Position numbers and translations under genes: made by a program. Source: Planctomycetota bacterium (GTDB lineage: Bacteria > Planctomycetota > Phycisphaerae > Phycisphaerales > SM1A02). From it: 64,000 bases of DNA. This document shows, piece by piece, positions 33,677 to 40,708 of this stretch. The DNA is taken from positions 1 through 64,000 of the forward strand of contig JAFMML010000010.1 of NCBI GenBank assembly GCA_017859745.1, read 5' to 3'. The notes under the pieces were generated by a model, which ran no database searches, had not been told where the DNA came from, and saw only the letters and a program-made list of their open reading frames with translations. Each line of letters opens with the position of its first letter. Positions within the stretch are counted from its first letter, which is position 1.

Positions 33677-34939
33677 TCACTGCTGCGGAACGATCCGCAT
33701 GACCGTGCCGTTCGAGGCGAGGAACTGCAACGCCGGGTTCTCGAAGCCCTCGGCGACGACGTCGGCCACAGCCGGCAGCTCGATCTGCTCGACCACATCG
33801 CCGGTGGCGACGTCGACGGTGCGCATCGTCCGGGTCGGGGCGTCCCAGAGCAGCAGGCGACTGCCGCGTCGACCGAGGATTCGCCCCGTGGCTTCGGTGG
33901 ACCGCCACTGCACGTCGCCGGCGATGCTCCCCTCGGGACGAAGCGAGAGCTTGACGAGACCCTCGGTGGGGACGAACTGGTAGACCGAATCGCCGTCGGC
34001 GACCGGGGAGGTCGTCAGCGGGCTCTCGGTGAAGTATCGCCAGAGTGTTCGGCCGGTCTTCGCGTCGAGGGCCCAGAGGTACTGGTCCCGCCCCGCCACC
34101 AGAAGGACGCCGTCCTGGCACGCCGGTCCGTCGTCGATGCCCGCGATCAGCTGCTTCTCCCAGACCAGGCGGGTGCTGGCGGCGTCGAGGGCGAGAATGC
34201 GACCGGTCGAACCGACCACGTAGACGAGATCGTCGACGATCAGCGGCGTCGCGGAGACCGATCCGGGAAGGCTGTTGCCCCGCCAGGGGTATCCCACTTC
34301 GTACTGGTGCCAGATGATCTGGCCGTCTCTCGTGCCGTAGATGAAGTAGGGCCCGAAGACCGCGCCGCTGGTGTACAGGGTCCGCTCGATCTCCTGCCGG
34401 CGTTCGGCGATGCCGTTGGCGTTGTCGACCACGAACACCTCGAGACGTCCGATGGCCACGGCCTTCTCCTGGTCGCCACGACGAAGGCGGAGCACGTCGA
34501 TCAGCTCGTCGCGTGGCGAGCCGATCGGGGACTGCCACAGCACCTCGCCGCGATCACGGGAGACCCGGCTCAGCAGGTTGTTGGTGTCGCGGGTGTAGAG
34601 GGCGTCGCCGCGAAGGAACAGGGTGTCGAGGGAGGCACCGGGCGACGGCGGCACCTCGGTCTGCCAGTCGGCGCGGTAGCCGAGCTCGCGAAGTCGGGAA
34701 GGCGGGAACAGCGATCGGGCATCGAGCTGCTGCTGCATCTGCTCGAGACGCTCGCGGTTGGCGTCGGCGACGTCCGAACCGGTTCCGCTTTGCCGGGCCC
34801 AGGCCCCGGTGGAGAGGCCTGCGAACAGGGCGGTGATCAGTCCCGCCTGCATGATCCGGATCGCGGGGCCGCCCGAGCGGACCGCCGATCGTCTCGGTGA
34901 GGTGGATCGGGATCCGCGGCGGTTCGGGGTGCGGTGCAT
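33677..34939 (-). CDS. PQQ-like beta-propeller repeat protein, exported
   Basis: A 420-residue protein with a long basic N-region and a signal peptide ending STGAWA-RQ (about residue 48), a short helical linker (residues 55-75), then about seven propeller blades with repeats of the type LYTRDTNNLLSRVSRDRGEVLW, ILALDAASTRLVWEKQ and LWALDAKTGRTLWRY. These match outer-membrane BamB/PQQ-repeat folds without the PQQ ligands, suggesting a scaffold rather than a dehydrogenase. Function unknown; it precedes purH in the same direction. Confidence 0.78.
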   Translation of the reverse strand: MHRTPNRRGSRSTSPRRSAVRSGGPAIRIMQAGLITALFAGLSTGAWARQSGTGSDVADANRERLEQMQQQLDARSLFPPSRLRELGYRADWQTEVPPSPGASLDTLFLRGDALYTRDTNNLLSRVSRDRGEVLWQSPIGSPRDELIDVLRLRRGDQEKAVAIGRLEVFVVDNANGIAERRQEIERTLYTSGAVFGPYFIYGTRDGQIIWHQYEVGYPWRGNSLPGSVSATPLIVDDLVYVVGSTGRILALDAASTRLVWEKQLIAGIDDGPACQDGVLLVAGRDQYLWALDAKTGRTLWRYFTESPLTTSPVADGDSVYQFVPTEGLVKLSLRPEGSIAGDVQWRSTEATGRILGRRGSRLLLWDAPTRTMRTVDVATGDVVEQIELPAVADVVAEGFENPALQFLASNGTVMRIVPQQ

Positions 34940-35059
34940 GCGGGTTCTCGTGGTTCGAAGGTGAGGAACTTGGGAGGGCGGGCGTCGGCCCGGCGACCGC
35001 CTCCGGAGAGGAGGTCGGGACCCGCGGGTCGGACGCCCCGGAGTTGTCCCGAAGCGACG

Positions 35060-35066
35060 AGTATCA
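35060..35066 (-). promoter_or_regulatory. Extended -10 TGATACT upstream of the PQQ-type gene
   Basis: TGATACT on the minus strand would start a transcript with a leader of about 110 nt for the beta-propeller gene. It lies in the 190-bp divergent region shared with ribE. Confidence 0.35.
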
Positions 35067-35117
35067 GAGGGCACGTTCGGAGCGTCAAGATCGGCGGTTC
35101 ACCGAGATCGGGGTCGC

Positions 35118-35123
35118 TACGCT
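35118..35123 (+). promoter_or_regulatory. Putative -10 TACGCT, leaderless start of riboflavin synthase
   Basis: TACGCT, a 6-nt spacer, then ATG 35130. No FMN riboswitch-like structure fits in such a short leader. Confidence 0.5.
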
Positions 35124-35129
35124 CATTCC

Positions 35130-35789
35130 ATGTTCACAGGACTGGTCCAGCAGCTCGGTCGGGTCGAGTCGCGTGTCCCCAGCGACAGTGGAGAGGCCCT
35201 CTGGATCTCGCTGGAGGGGTGGGGACATCGACCGGAACCGGGTGCCTCGATCGCGGTGGCGGGGTGCTGCCTGACGGTCGCGGACCGGCGGCTCGACGGC
35301 GACCGGATCGAGGCGGTGCGGTTCGACGTGGTCCCCCAGACCCTTCGACGGACCACCATCGGCTCGCTCTCGGAGGGCGACCGGGTGAACCTCGAGCCAT
35401 CCGCAACGCCGGAGACCCTGCTCGGCGGCCACCTCGTCCAGGGACACGTCGACGAGGTGGGCAAGGTTCTCGCGATCACCACCGACGGCGAGTGGAGGGT
35501 TCGGATCGGCGTCGGTGGGTCGTTCGCCCCGCTCCTGGTGGCTCGAGGATCGATCGCCGTCGAGGGCGTCTCGCTGACGATCGCCGGCCTCGACCACGAC
35601 TGGTTCGAGGTGGCGCTCATTCCGGAGACGCTCGATCGAACCACGCTCCGCGATCTGAAGGTCGGCGACGGGGTGAACCTCGAGGGCGACTGCATCGCGA
35701 AGATGGTGGTGCGGGTGCTCGAGACCCGACTGGGTTCCGATCTGCCTGGTGCGATCGACGCGATCAGGAGCACCCCGGCGTCGGATTGA
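35130..35789 (+). CDS. ribE: Riboflavin synthase, alpha subunit
   Basis: Converts two 6,7-dimethyl-8-ribityllumazines into riboflavin plus a pyrimidine. The 219-residue protein has two lumazine-binding repeats: first MFTGLVQQLGRV...VAGCCLTV, second GHLVQGHVDEVGKV...EGVSLTI, and ends with a short helix. No other rib gene is in the window, so riboflavin genes are dispersed. The start is fixed by the family N-terminus MFTGL. Confidence 0.95.
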   Translation: MFTGLVQQLGRVESRVPSDSGEALWISLEGWGHRPEPGASIAVAGCCLTVADRRLDGDRIEAVRFDVVPQTLRRTTIGSLSEGDRVNLEPSATPETLLGGHLVQGHVDEVGKVLAITTDGEWRVRIGVGGSFAPLLVARGSIAVEGVSLTIAGLDHDWFEVALIPETLDRTTLRDLKVGDGVNLEGDCIAKMVVRVLETRLGSDLPGAIDAIRSTPASD

Positions 35790-35931
35790 GGACGCCGTCG
35801 CACTGGACGGGTGATCGACCCCAATCACGTACGAAAGGATGGGAATCGATGCCGCGCACCAGCGGGTCGGACGTAGCGTCGCAGGTCGCGAGCTGCGTAC
35901 GTCCGGAGGACGAAGGCGGAGTGGCGAGATC

Positions 35932-35982
35932 GACCGTGGCGAGAGACCGTGGCGAGAGACCTTGACGAGAGAACGCGGCGAG
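35932..35982 (+). repeat. Tandem 13-bp repeats upstream of the first PEP-CTERM-like gene
   Basis: GACCGTGGCGAGA occurs twice without change (35932-35957), followed by two degenerate units GACCTTGACGAGA and GAACGCGGCGAG, with a partial unit upstream. It ends 35 nt before the start of the next gene. The wider gap 35790-36017 holds no other gene. Confidence 0.7.
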
Positions 35983-36017
35983 TTCCGATGCCGGACGGGA
36001 TGCGAATGGAGATTGAC

Positions 36018-36740
36018 ATGCGACAGGCCCATCGATCGAGAACCGCAGCTTGGTGCGCGGGAGGCTCGCTGGCCGCGGCGTGCCTCACGGCGCCGGTCTC
36101 GGCGGACTTCACCGACTGGATGTTCGACTGGTACACCGCCAGCGGGGTGGAATACATGGTGATCGACGTGTACGCGCAGTTCGACGATCCGCTCGACACG
36201 GTGTCGTCGGTCTTCAATGCGCAGGTCTCGACACCAACCGGCGCCGCATTCCACCACGACGACTTCCACACCCTGTCCGGCCAGCCCGGCGCCTGGAGCG
36301 TCGAGCACTCCGGGGACATTCCGGGAGTGGTCGATGCTTCGATCGACTCGTTCGTGCTGATCGGCGGTCCGATCGGCGCCTCCAACACGACCGAACTCGA
36401 CGACCTCTTCGTTCCCGGGACCGGCGGAGCGGTGCCGACGAACGCAGGGTGGTTCAACGTCGAGCCGGCGAATCTCAACGGCCGCGTCGATCCGGAGAAC
36501 CTGCGGCTGCTGATCGGCCGCTTCGTTCTCGAGGACTTCGCGGGAGGGGACCTTCTGATGTCCTTCGGCGCGAACCTCGCCTACGACCAGGGCCCCGGGA
36601 CCGAGTTGCGATACGCGTGGGACGGCGGCGAGGGATCGGGGCCGATCCACGAGGTCTACATTCCATCGCCCGCGACGCTCCCGACCCTTCTCCTGGCCGC
36701 CGGATGGTCGAGCCGAGGCCGCCGTCGTTCTCGATCGTGA
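36018..36740 (+). CDS. PEP-CTERM-like sorted exoprotein, copy 1
   Basis: A 240-residue secreted protein. ATG 36018 has GGAG 6 nt upstream and begins a signal peptide ending APVSA-DF (about residue 29). The body is a beta-rich domain of unknown family, shared with the next gene. The tail is IPSP followed by a hydrophobic helix and an Arg cluster (GRRRSRS), the planctomycete form of the PEP-CTERM signal, which is cut by an exosortase or anchors the protein during export. No exosortase gene is in the window. Confidence 0.75.
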   Translation: MRQAHRSRTAAWCAGGSLAAACLTAPVSADFTDWMFDWYTASGVEYMVIDVYAQFDDPLDTVSSVFNAQVSTPTGAAFHHDDFHTLSGQPGAWSVEHSGDIPGVVDASIDSFVLIGGPIGASNTTELDDLFVPGTGGAVPTNAGWFNVEPANLNGRVDPENLRLLIGRFVLEDFAGGDLLMSFGANLAYDQGPGTELRYAWDGGEGSGPIHEVYIPSPATLPTLLLAAGWSSRGRRRSRS

Positions 36741-36838
36741 TCCACCGGTGGGCGTTGGGCGATCTCGACCCGTGCCGCCCGATTCGACGCCTCTCCTCCA
36801 TCCGATCGACCAGACCCGCCTTTCCCGAGGACACGACC

Positions 36839-37558
36839 ATGAACGACTTCTTTGCGACGTCTCGATCGATGTCGGCCGCCCTGCTGACCGCGGCGGTCGT
36901 GGCGACACCCGCTGCGGCGGAGTTCACCGGCTGGATGTTCGACCACTACGCCAGCAGCGACCAGGAGTTCTTCGTGGTCGACGTGTACGCCCAGTTCGAC
37001 GATCAGATGGACACCGTGCTTTCGGTGTTCAACGCGCAGATCGGCACCGCCGCGGGCATGGCGTTCCACCACGACGACTTCCGCACGCTGAGCGGCCTGC
37101 CCGGAGCTTGGAACGTCAAGGACTCCGGGGACATCCCGGGAGTGGTCGATTCCTCGATCGACTCGTTCGTGATGATCGGCGGCCCGATCGGCGGCATCAA
37201 CACGACGGCTCTCGACGACCAGTTCGTTCCCGGGACCGGTGGGGCGGTTCCGGAGAACGCAGGCTGGTTCAACGCCAATCCGTCGAATCTCCAAGGCCGC
37301 GCGGAGGAGTGGACCTGGCGGCTCTGGGTTGGTCGCTTCGTTCGCGACCTGGTCTGGGGCGACGGATTGATCCTCTCCTTCGGCGCCAATCTGTCCTACG
37401 ACCAGGGACCCGGGACTTCGCTGCAGTACGGATGGGACGGCGGGAAGGGCTCCGGACCCATCACCAACATCTACATTCCCGCCCCGTCGGTCGCAGCGGT
37501 CCTTCTGATCGGTGGGGCCGTGGTCGGCCGCCGACGCTCACGAACCGCTTGCGGGTGA
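36839..37558 (+). CDS. PEP-CTERM-like sorted exoprotein, copy 2 (paralog)
   Basis: 239 residues, clearly homologous to copy 1 over the full length: shared blocks VDVYAQFDD, FHHDDF, SGDIPGVVD, SIDSFV, IGGPIG, FVPGTGGAVP and YDQGPGT. Signal peptide ends TPAAA-EF; the tail is IPAPS, a hydrophobic helix and GRRRSRTACG. A 98-nt gap separates the copies, so they arose by tandem duplication. The function of the shared domain is unknown. The stop region overlaps the converging phosphatase gene by 21 nt. Confidence 0.77.
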   Translation: MNDFFATSRSMSAALLTAAVVATPAAAEFTGWMFDHYASSDQEFFVVDVYAQFDDQMDTVLSVFNAQIGTAAGMAFHHDDFRTLSGLPGAWNVKDSGDIPGVVDSSIDSFVMIGGPIGGINTTALDDQFVPGTGGAVPENAGWFNANPSNLQGRAEEWTWRLWVGRFVRDLVWGDGLILSFGANLSYDQGPGTSLQYGWDGGKGSGPITNIYIPAPSVAAVLLIGGAVVGRRRSRTACG

Positions 37559-38788
37559 ACCGACGTCCCGGACGTCGCGCGAGACGCCGCCGCCGGACGC
37601 CGCCGCCTCTTCGTTGGAGACGATCGGCCCGAATCCCAAGTCGATCAGGGTGACGTCGTCCAGGCCTGCCGCGCAGCCGCCGGAGGCCTCGATGCGCGAG
37701 ATCAAGTCGGCGAAGAGCGCCGGTGCCCGTCGCGTCGAGGCCATCGAGGTCAGATGCTCGATGTAGCCCTCCGGGCCGTCGTCGTCGAGCACCGTCTCGA
37801 CGCCGTCGGTGTGCAGCAGGACCCGATCGCCGTCACGCAGTGCGACGTCGTGCTCCGCGTAGCGTTCGCCTTCGAAGATTCCGAGCAGGCCGCCGGTCGC
37901 ACCGAATCGCTCGCGGGTGCCGTTCGAGCGAAGGACCACGATCGGAGGGTGACCGGCCGAGGCCGCTTGCAGGCGACCGGTCTCCACATCGAGCAGGGCG
38001 TAGGCGGCCGTGGCGAACCACGTGGCGCCGGCGGACCGCTGCAGCAGGGCGCCGTTGAGATGGCCCAGCACCTCGGCGGGCTGCATCGGCGTGCCGTCCA
38101 CCGTCGTGAGGTTCAGACGTCTCAGGAGTCCCATGGCCAGAATGGCGGCGGAGACGCCATGCCCCACGGCATCGGCGATGAAGAGGCCCACGTGACGACG
38201 ACCGAGACGGGCCACGTCGTAGATGTCCCCGCTGACGTGCTTCGACGGTCGCCAGAGCACCGAGCAGTCGAAGCGGTCGCCACGGGGCAGGTGCCTTGGA
38301 AGGAACTCCCGCTGCAGGGACGCAGCCTCCTGAAGTTCGAACTCGTGTCGACGAAGCGTCTCGACGGCGCGATGCCCGCGCCGGCGACTCTCATCGAATC
38401 GCACGGCGGATCGCCGGAGACTCTCCAACAGGCACATGGCGGCCGCGACGCGGGCGCTCCGCGGCATGTCGAGATCGAGAAAGCGTCCTCCTCCGCCGGA
38501 CCGGAGGCAGACCACGGGGATGGACGCGTTCTCGAAGTCCTCGAGGATCGCGACGAGCGTGGGGTCGGCGGCCCCGTCGAGGGGATCGCCGACGACGATC
38601 AGCCCGTCGGGACAGGGTTGGCCCGGCGTCGGCAACGCAAGGCGGATCCGCCACGGAGTCGCGCCCGCCGAGGCGGCGAGATCCTCCGCCAACTCGGTCG
38701 CTGCGGGGCGATGGGCCCGCGATCCGGCCAGCACCACGACCTCCGGCGGATCGACCGCCGAGGTCGTCTCTTCCTTCCCATGCTGCAT
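37538..38788 (-). CDS. SpoIIE/RsbU-type PP2C serine phosphatase with receiver-like N-domain
   Basis: 416 residues. The C-terminal half is a PPM phosphatase: SGDIYDVARL (Asp188), GLFIADAVGHG (Asp206, His210), LHTDGVETV, and LDDVTLIDL with the last metal ligand. A helical linker (about 135-165) joins it to an N-domain of about 125 residues that reads like a response-regulator fold (VVVLAGS, GLIVVGDPL, SIPVVCLRSGG). No clear phospho-Asp is visible. It probably dephosphorylates an RsbV/STAS protein, such as the one at 52499. GGAGGAGG precedes the ATG. Confidence 0.85.
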   Translation of the reverse strand: MQHGKEETTSAVDPPEVVVLAGSRAHRPAATELAEDLAASAGATPWRIRLALPTPGQPCPDGLIVVGDPLDGAADPTLVAILEDFENASIPVVCLRSGGGGRFLDLDMPRSARVAAAMCLLESLRRSAVRFDESRRRGHRAVETLRRHEFELQEAASLQREFLPRHLPRGDRFDCSVLWRPSKHVSGDIYDVARLGRRHVGLFIADAVGHGVSAAILAMGLLRRLNLTTVDGTPMQPAEVLGHLNGALLQRSAGATWFATAAYALLDVETGRLQAASAGHPPIVVLRSNGTRERFGATGGLLGIFEGERYAEHDVALRDGDRVLLHTDGVETVLDDDGPEGYIEHLTSMASTRRAPALFADLISRIEASGGCAAGLDDVTLIDLGFGPIVSNEEAAASGGGVSRDVRDVGSPASGS

Positions 38789-38833
38789 CCGTGCGCCTCC
38801 TCCTCCCGCGATTCGCGTCGGGAGGGGATCGGC

Positions 38834-39349
38834 TCAGCGGACCAGCGACTTCAAGCGAGGGCCGTCGAGTTCGACCCGGGTGTTGGGCTCGAGTCCGAGT
38901 CGATCGATCGTGCCGGCTGGGAACTCCAGCGCGAAGCGGACCGGGAACCGACTGGAGTAGCGTGGCAGACGCGAGGCGTACTCGTTCTCGGTCTCGCCCT
39001 CGGCACGCGGAGGCTCGAAGGGCATCTCGTGGACCGCGGTGATCGTTCCGAGATCGTCTAGGAAGACGAGATCGATCGGCATCAGGCAGTCGTACATCCA
39101 GAAGCGTCGAACGCCCAACTCCGGGAACACGAACAGCATCCCCTGACCGGGAGGAAGGGATTCCCGGCCGCCGAGCCCGCGGGTGCGACTGGCGTCGTCC
39201 GCGGCGACCTCGAAGGCCCAGATCTCTCCGCGAACCTCGATCCGTTGGAGTCCGGAGGGGTCGGCCGGGCCGTCGCAGGCGGCCGTGAGCACCGACACCA
39301 GGAGTGGAACGACGATGGCGACGACGCGCCTCAGCCCGAGCACAGCCAT
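38834..39349 (-). CDS. DUF192 family lipoprotein
   Basis: A 171-residue protein with a lipoprotein signal (VLTAAC, Cys at about residue 25) and the DUF192 core: RGLGGRESLPPGQGMLFVFPE, FWMYDCLMPIDLVFLDDLG, then FALEFPAG and a final RVEL. The family is widespread and exported, with no established biochemical role. The start lies inside the end of gluQ (19-nt overlap), so they form one transcription unit. Confidence 0.88.
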   Translation of the reverse strand: MAVLGLRRVVAIVVPLLVSVLTAACDGPADPSGLQRIEVRGEIWAFEVAADDASRTRGLGGRESLPPGQGMLFVFPELGVRRFWMYDCLMPIDLVFLDDLGTITAVHEMPFEPPRAEGETENEYASRLPRYSSRFPVRFALEFPAGTIDRLGLEPNTRVELDGPRLKSLVR

Positions 39350-40293
39350 GTGATCGTCTCCTGTTCGACCCTCGGCCGGTGGTCGGGGTCGGACTCGAGG
39401 ACCGCGACCTCGCGGAGACGCTCCGGCGAGGCGAGATCCGGCAGGCGTCGCGGTTCGACCGGCGCCGGTTCGTCGATCCATCGGCACCACCAGGCCACGA
39501 GGCCGCAGATTCGCTCGGGGGTCGCGCCCTGCGACCGCAGCGTGTCGATCGAGAGGGCGTCGTTCCGCTTCGCGAGGCGGACGCCGTGGGCGTCGTGCAC
39601 CAGCGGAAGGTGCCACCATCGCGGCGATGGCAGATCGAGCTCCAGCTGCAGCAGCCGCTGCCGAGCGGTCGATGCCAGAAGGTCGTCGCCCCGGACGACG
39701 TCGGTCACGTCCTGGCGAGCGTCGTCGACGACGACCGCCAACTGGTACCCGGGCAGCCCGTCGCGGGTCCACACCGCGAAGTCCCCGCACTCTTCGGCAG
39801 GACACGTCCGCTGCGGGCCAAGCAGTTGGTCCTCGAACTCGACGACGACGTCGGGCGTGGCGAATCGACGGCCACGGGCGGGATCTTCGAAGCGCCACGC
39901 GGGTCCCGGCGGAGGTCGAAGAGCCGGATCGAATCGAAGTTCGCCGCCCGCGTGCGGCGCTGCGACGGCCTCTCGGATCTCGCGGCGACTGAGATCGCTC
40001 GCGAAGACCAGCCCGCGTTCGGCCAGACGCCGCATGGCCGCCCGATACGGCGCGGGATCCGCGGACTGCGTCAGCGGATCGCCGTCGTGGTCGATGCCCA
40101 GAAACGCCAGCACGTCGAGCGTTCGGTCCCGGGAGTCCGCGGTTGCGCGTTCAGGATCGAGGTCCTCGAACCGCAGGACGATCCGCCATCCCTCGCGACG
40201 GGCCAGCGCCCACGTCAGCAGGAAGGTGCGGGCGTGGCCGAGGTGCAGGTCGCCGGTGGTCGACGGGGCGAGGCGGGTGGTTCGGGTGCTCAT
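39331..40293 (-). CDS. gluQ: Glutamyl-Q tRNA(Asp) synthetase
   Basis: A truncated glutamyl-tRNA synthetase lacking the anticodon-binding domain; it attaches Glu to queuosine in tRNA-Asp. The 320-residue protein has the class I HIGH motif as LHLGHART, RFEDLDPERA, VDDARQDVTDVVRGDDL and a KMSKS-like RLAKRND. The cysteines that bind zinc in E. coli GluQ (a CxC...C cluster after residue 100) are absent: the region reads FASDLSRREI and later RFDPALRP. A discriminating GluRS paralog is unlikely because of its short length. Confidence 0.88.
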   Translation of the reverse strand: MSTRTTRLAPSTTGDLHLGHARTFLLTWALARREGWRIVLRFEDLDPERATADSRDRTLDVLAFLGIDHDGDPLTQSADPAPYRAAMRRLAERGLVFASDLSRREIREAVAAPHAGGELRFDPALRPPPGPAWRFEDPARGRRFATPDVVVEFEDQLLGPQRTCPAEECGDFAVWTRDGLPGYQLAVVVDDARQDVTDVVRGDDLLASTARQRLLQLELDLPSPRWWHLPLVHDAHGVRLAKRNDALSIDTLRSQGATPERICGLVAWWCRWIDEPAPVEPRRLPDLASPERLREVAVLESDPDHRPRVEQETITWLCSG

Positions 40294-40339
40294 GCCTTCG
40301 ATTCGGCCGGGCCCGAGGTGAATGCCGGCCTGCCGGAGA

Positions 40340-40345
40340 TATCAT
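40340..40345 (+). promoter_or_regulatory. Putative -10 TATCAT upstream of the pterin dehydratase gene
   Basis: TATCAT in a 113-bp divergent gap, about 62 nt before ATG 40407, would give a short 5' leader. Confidence 0.3.
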
Positions 40346-40406
40346 GCGTCGATCGGTCGAGTCGTCTCCTCCGATCCGCAGATTCTCCCCGACTTCGGAC
40401 GCCCCC

Positions 40407-40697
40407 ATGACCATCGAGAAGCTCGCCGACGCCGACCTTGAACAGGGCCTGCAGCGGCTCTCCGAGTGGAGCCGCAGCGGCGAGTCGATCCAGCGGACCT
40501 TCGCCTTCGCCGACTTCGTGGCGGCGATGGCGTTCGTCGACCGCGTGGCCGAGAGGGCCGAGGAGGTCCAGCATCATCCGGACATCCTCGTGCGGTGGAA
40601 CAAGGTCACCTTGACCCTCTCCACGCACGATGCCGGCGGCCTGACCGAGAAGGACCTCGCGCTTGCCGCCGAGTGCGACGGATTCGCGATCGACTGA
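40407..40697 (+). CDS. phhB: Pterin-4a-carbinolamine dehydratase
   Basis: A 96-residue protein with the family signature EEVQHHPDILVRWNKVTLTLSTHDAGGLTEKDL (from about residue 55). It recycles hydroxytetrahydrobiopterin after aromatic hydroxylases; in many bacteria lacking them it is thought to support pterin cofactors more generally. No phenylalanine hydroxylase gene is nearby. The gene converges on the sialidase-fucosidase gene with 11 bp between stops. Confidence 0.93.
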   Translation: MTIEKLADADLEQGLQRLSEWSRSGESIQRTFAFADFVAAMAFVDRVAERAEEVQHHPDILVRWNKVTLTLSTHDAGGLTEKDLALAAECDGFAID

Positions 40698-40708
40698 CCA
40701 GTTCGGTC

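Noticed and set aside
36018-37558. Twin genes as a gene split by frameshift
   Set aside because: Each has its own signal peptide and full C-terminal sorting tail, so they are two complete paralogs.
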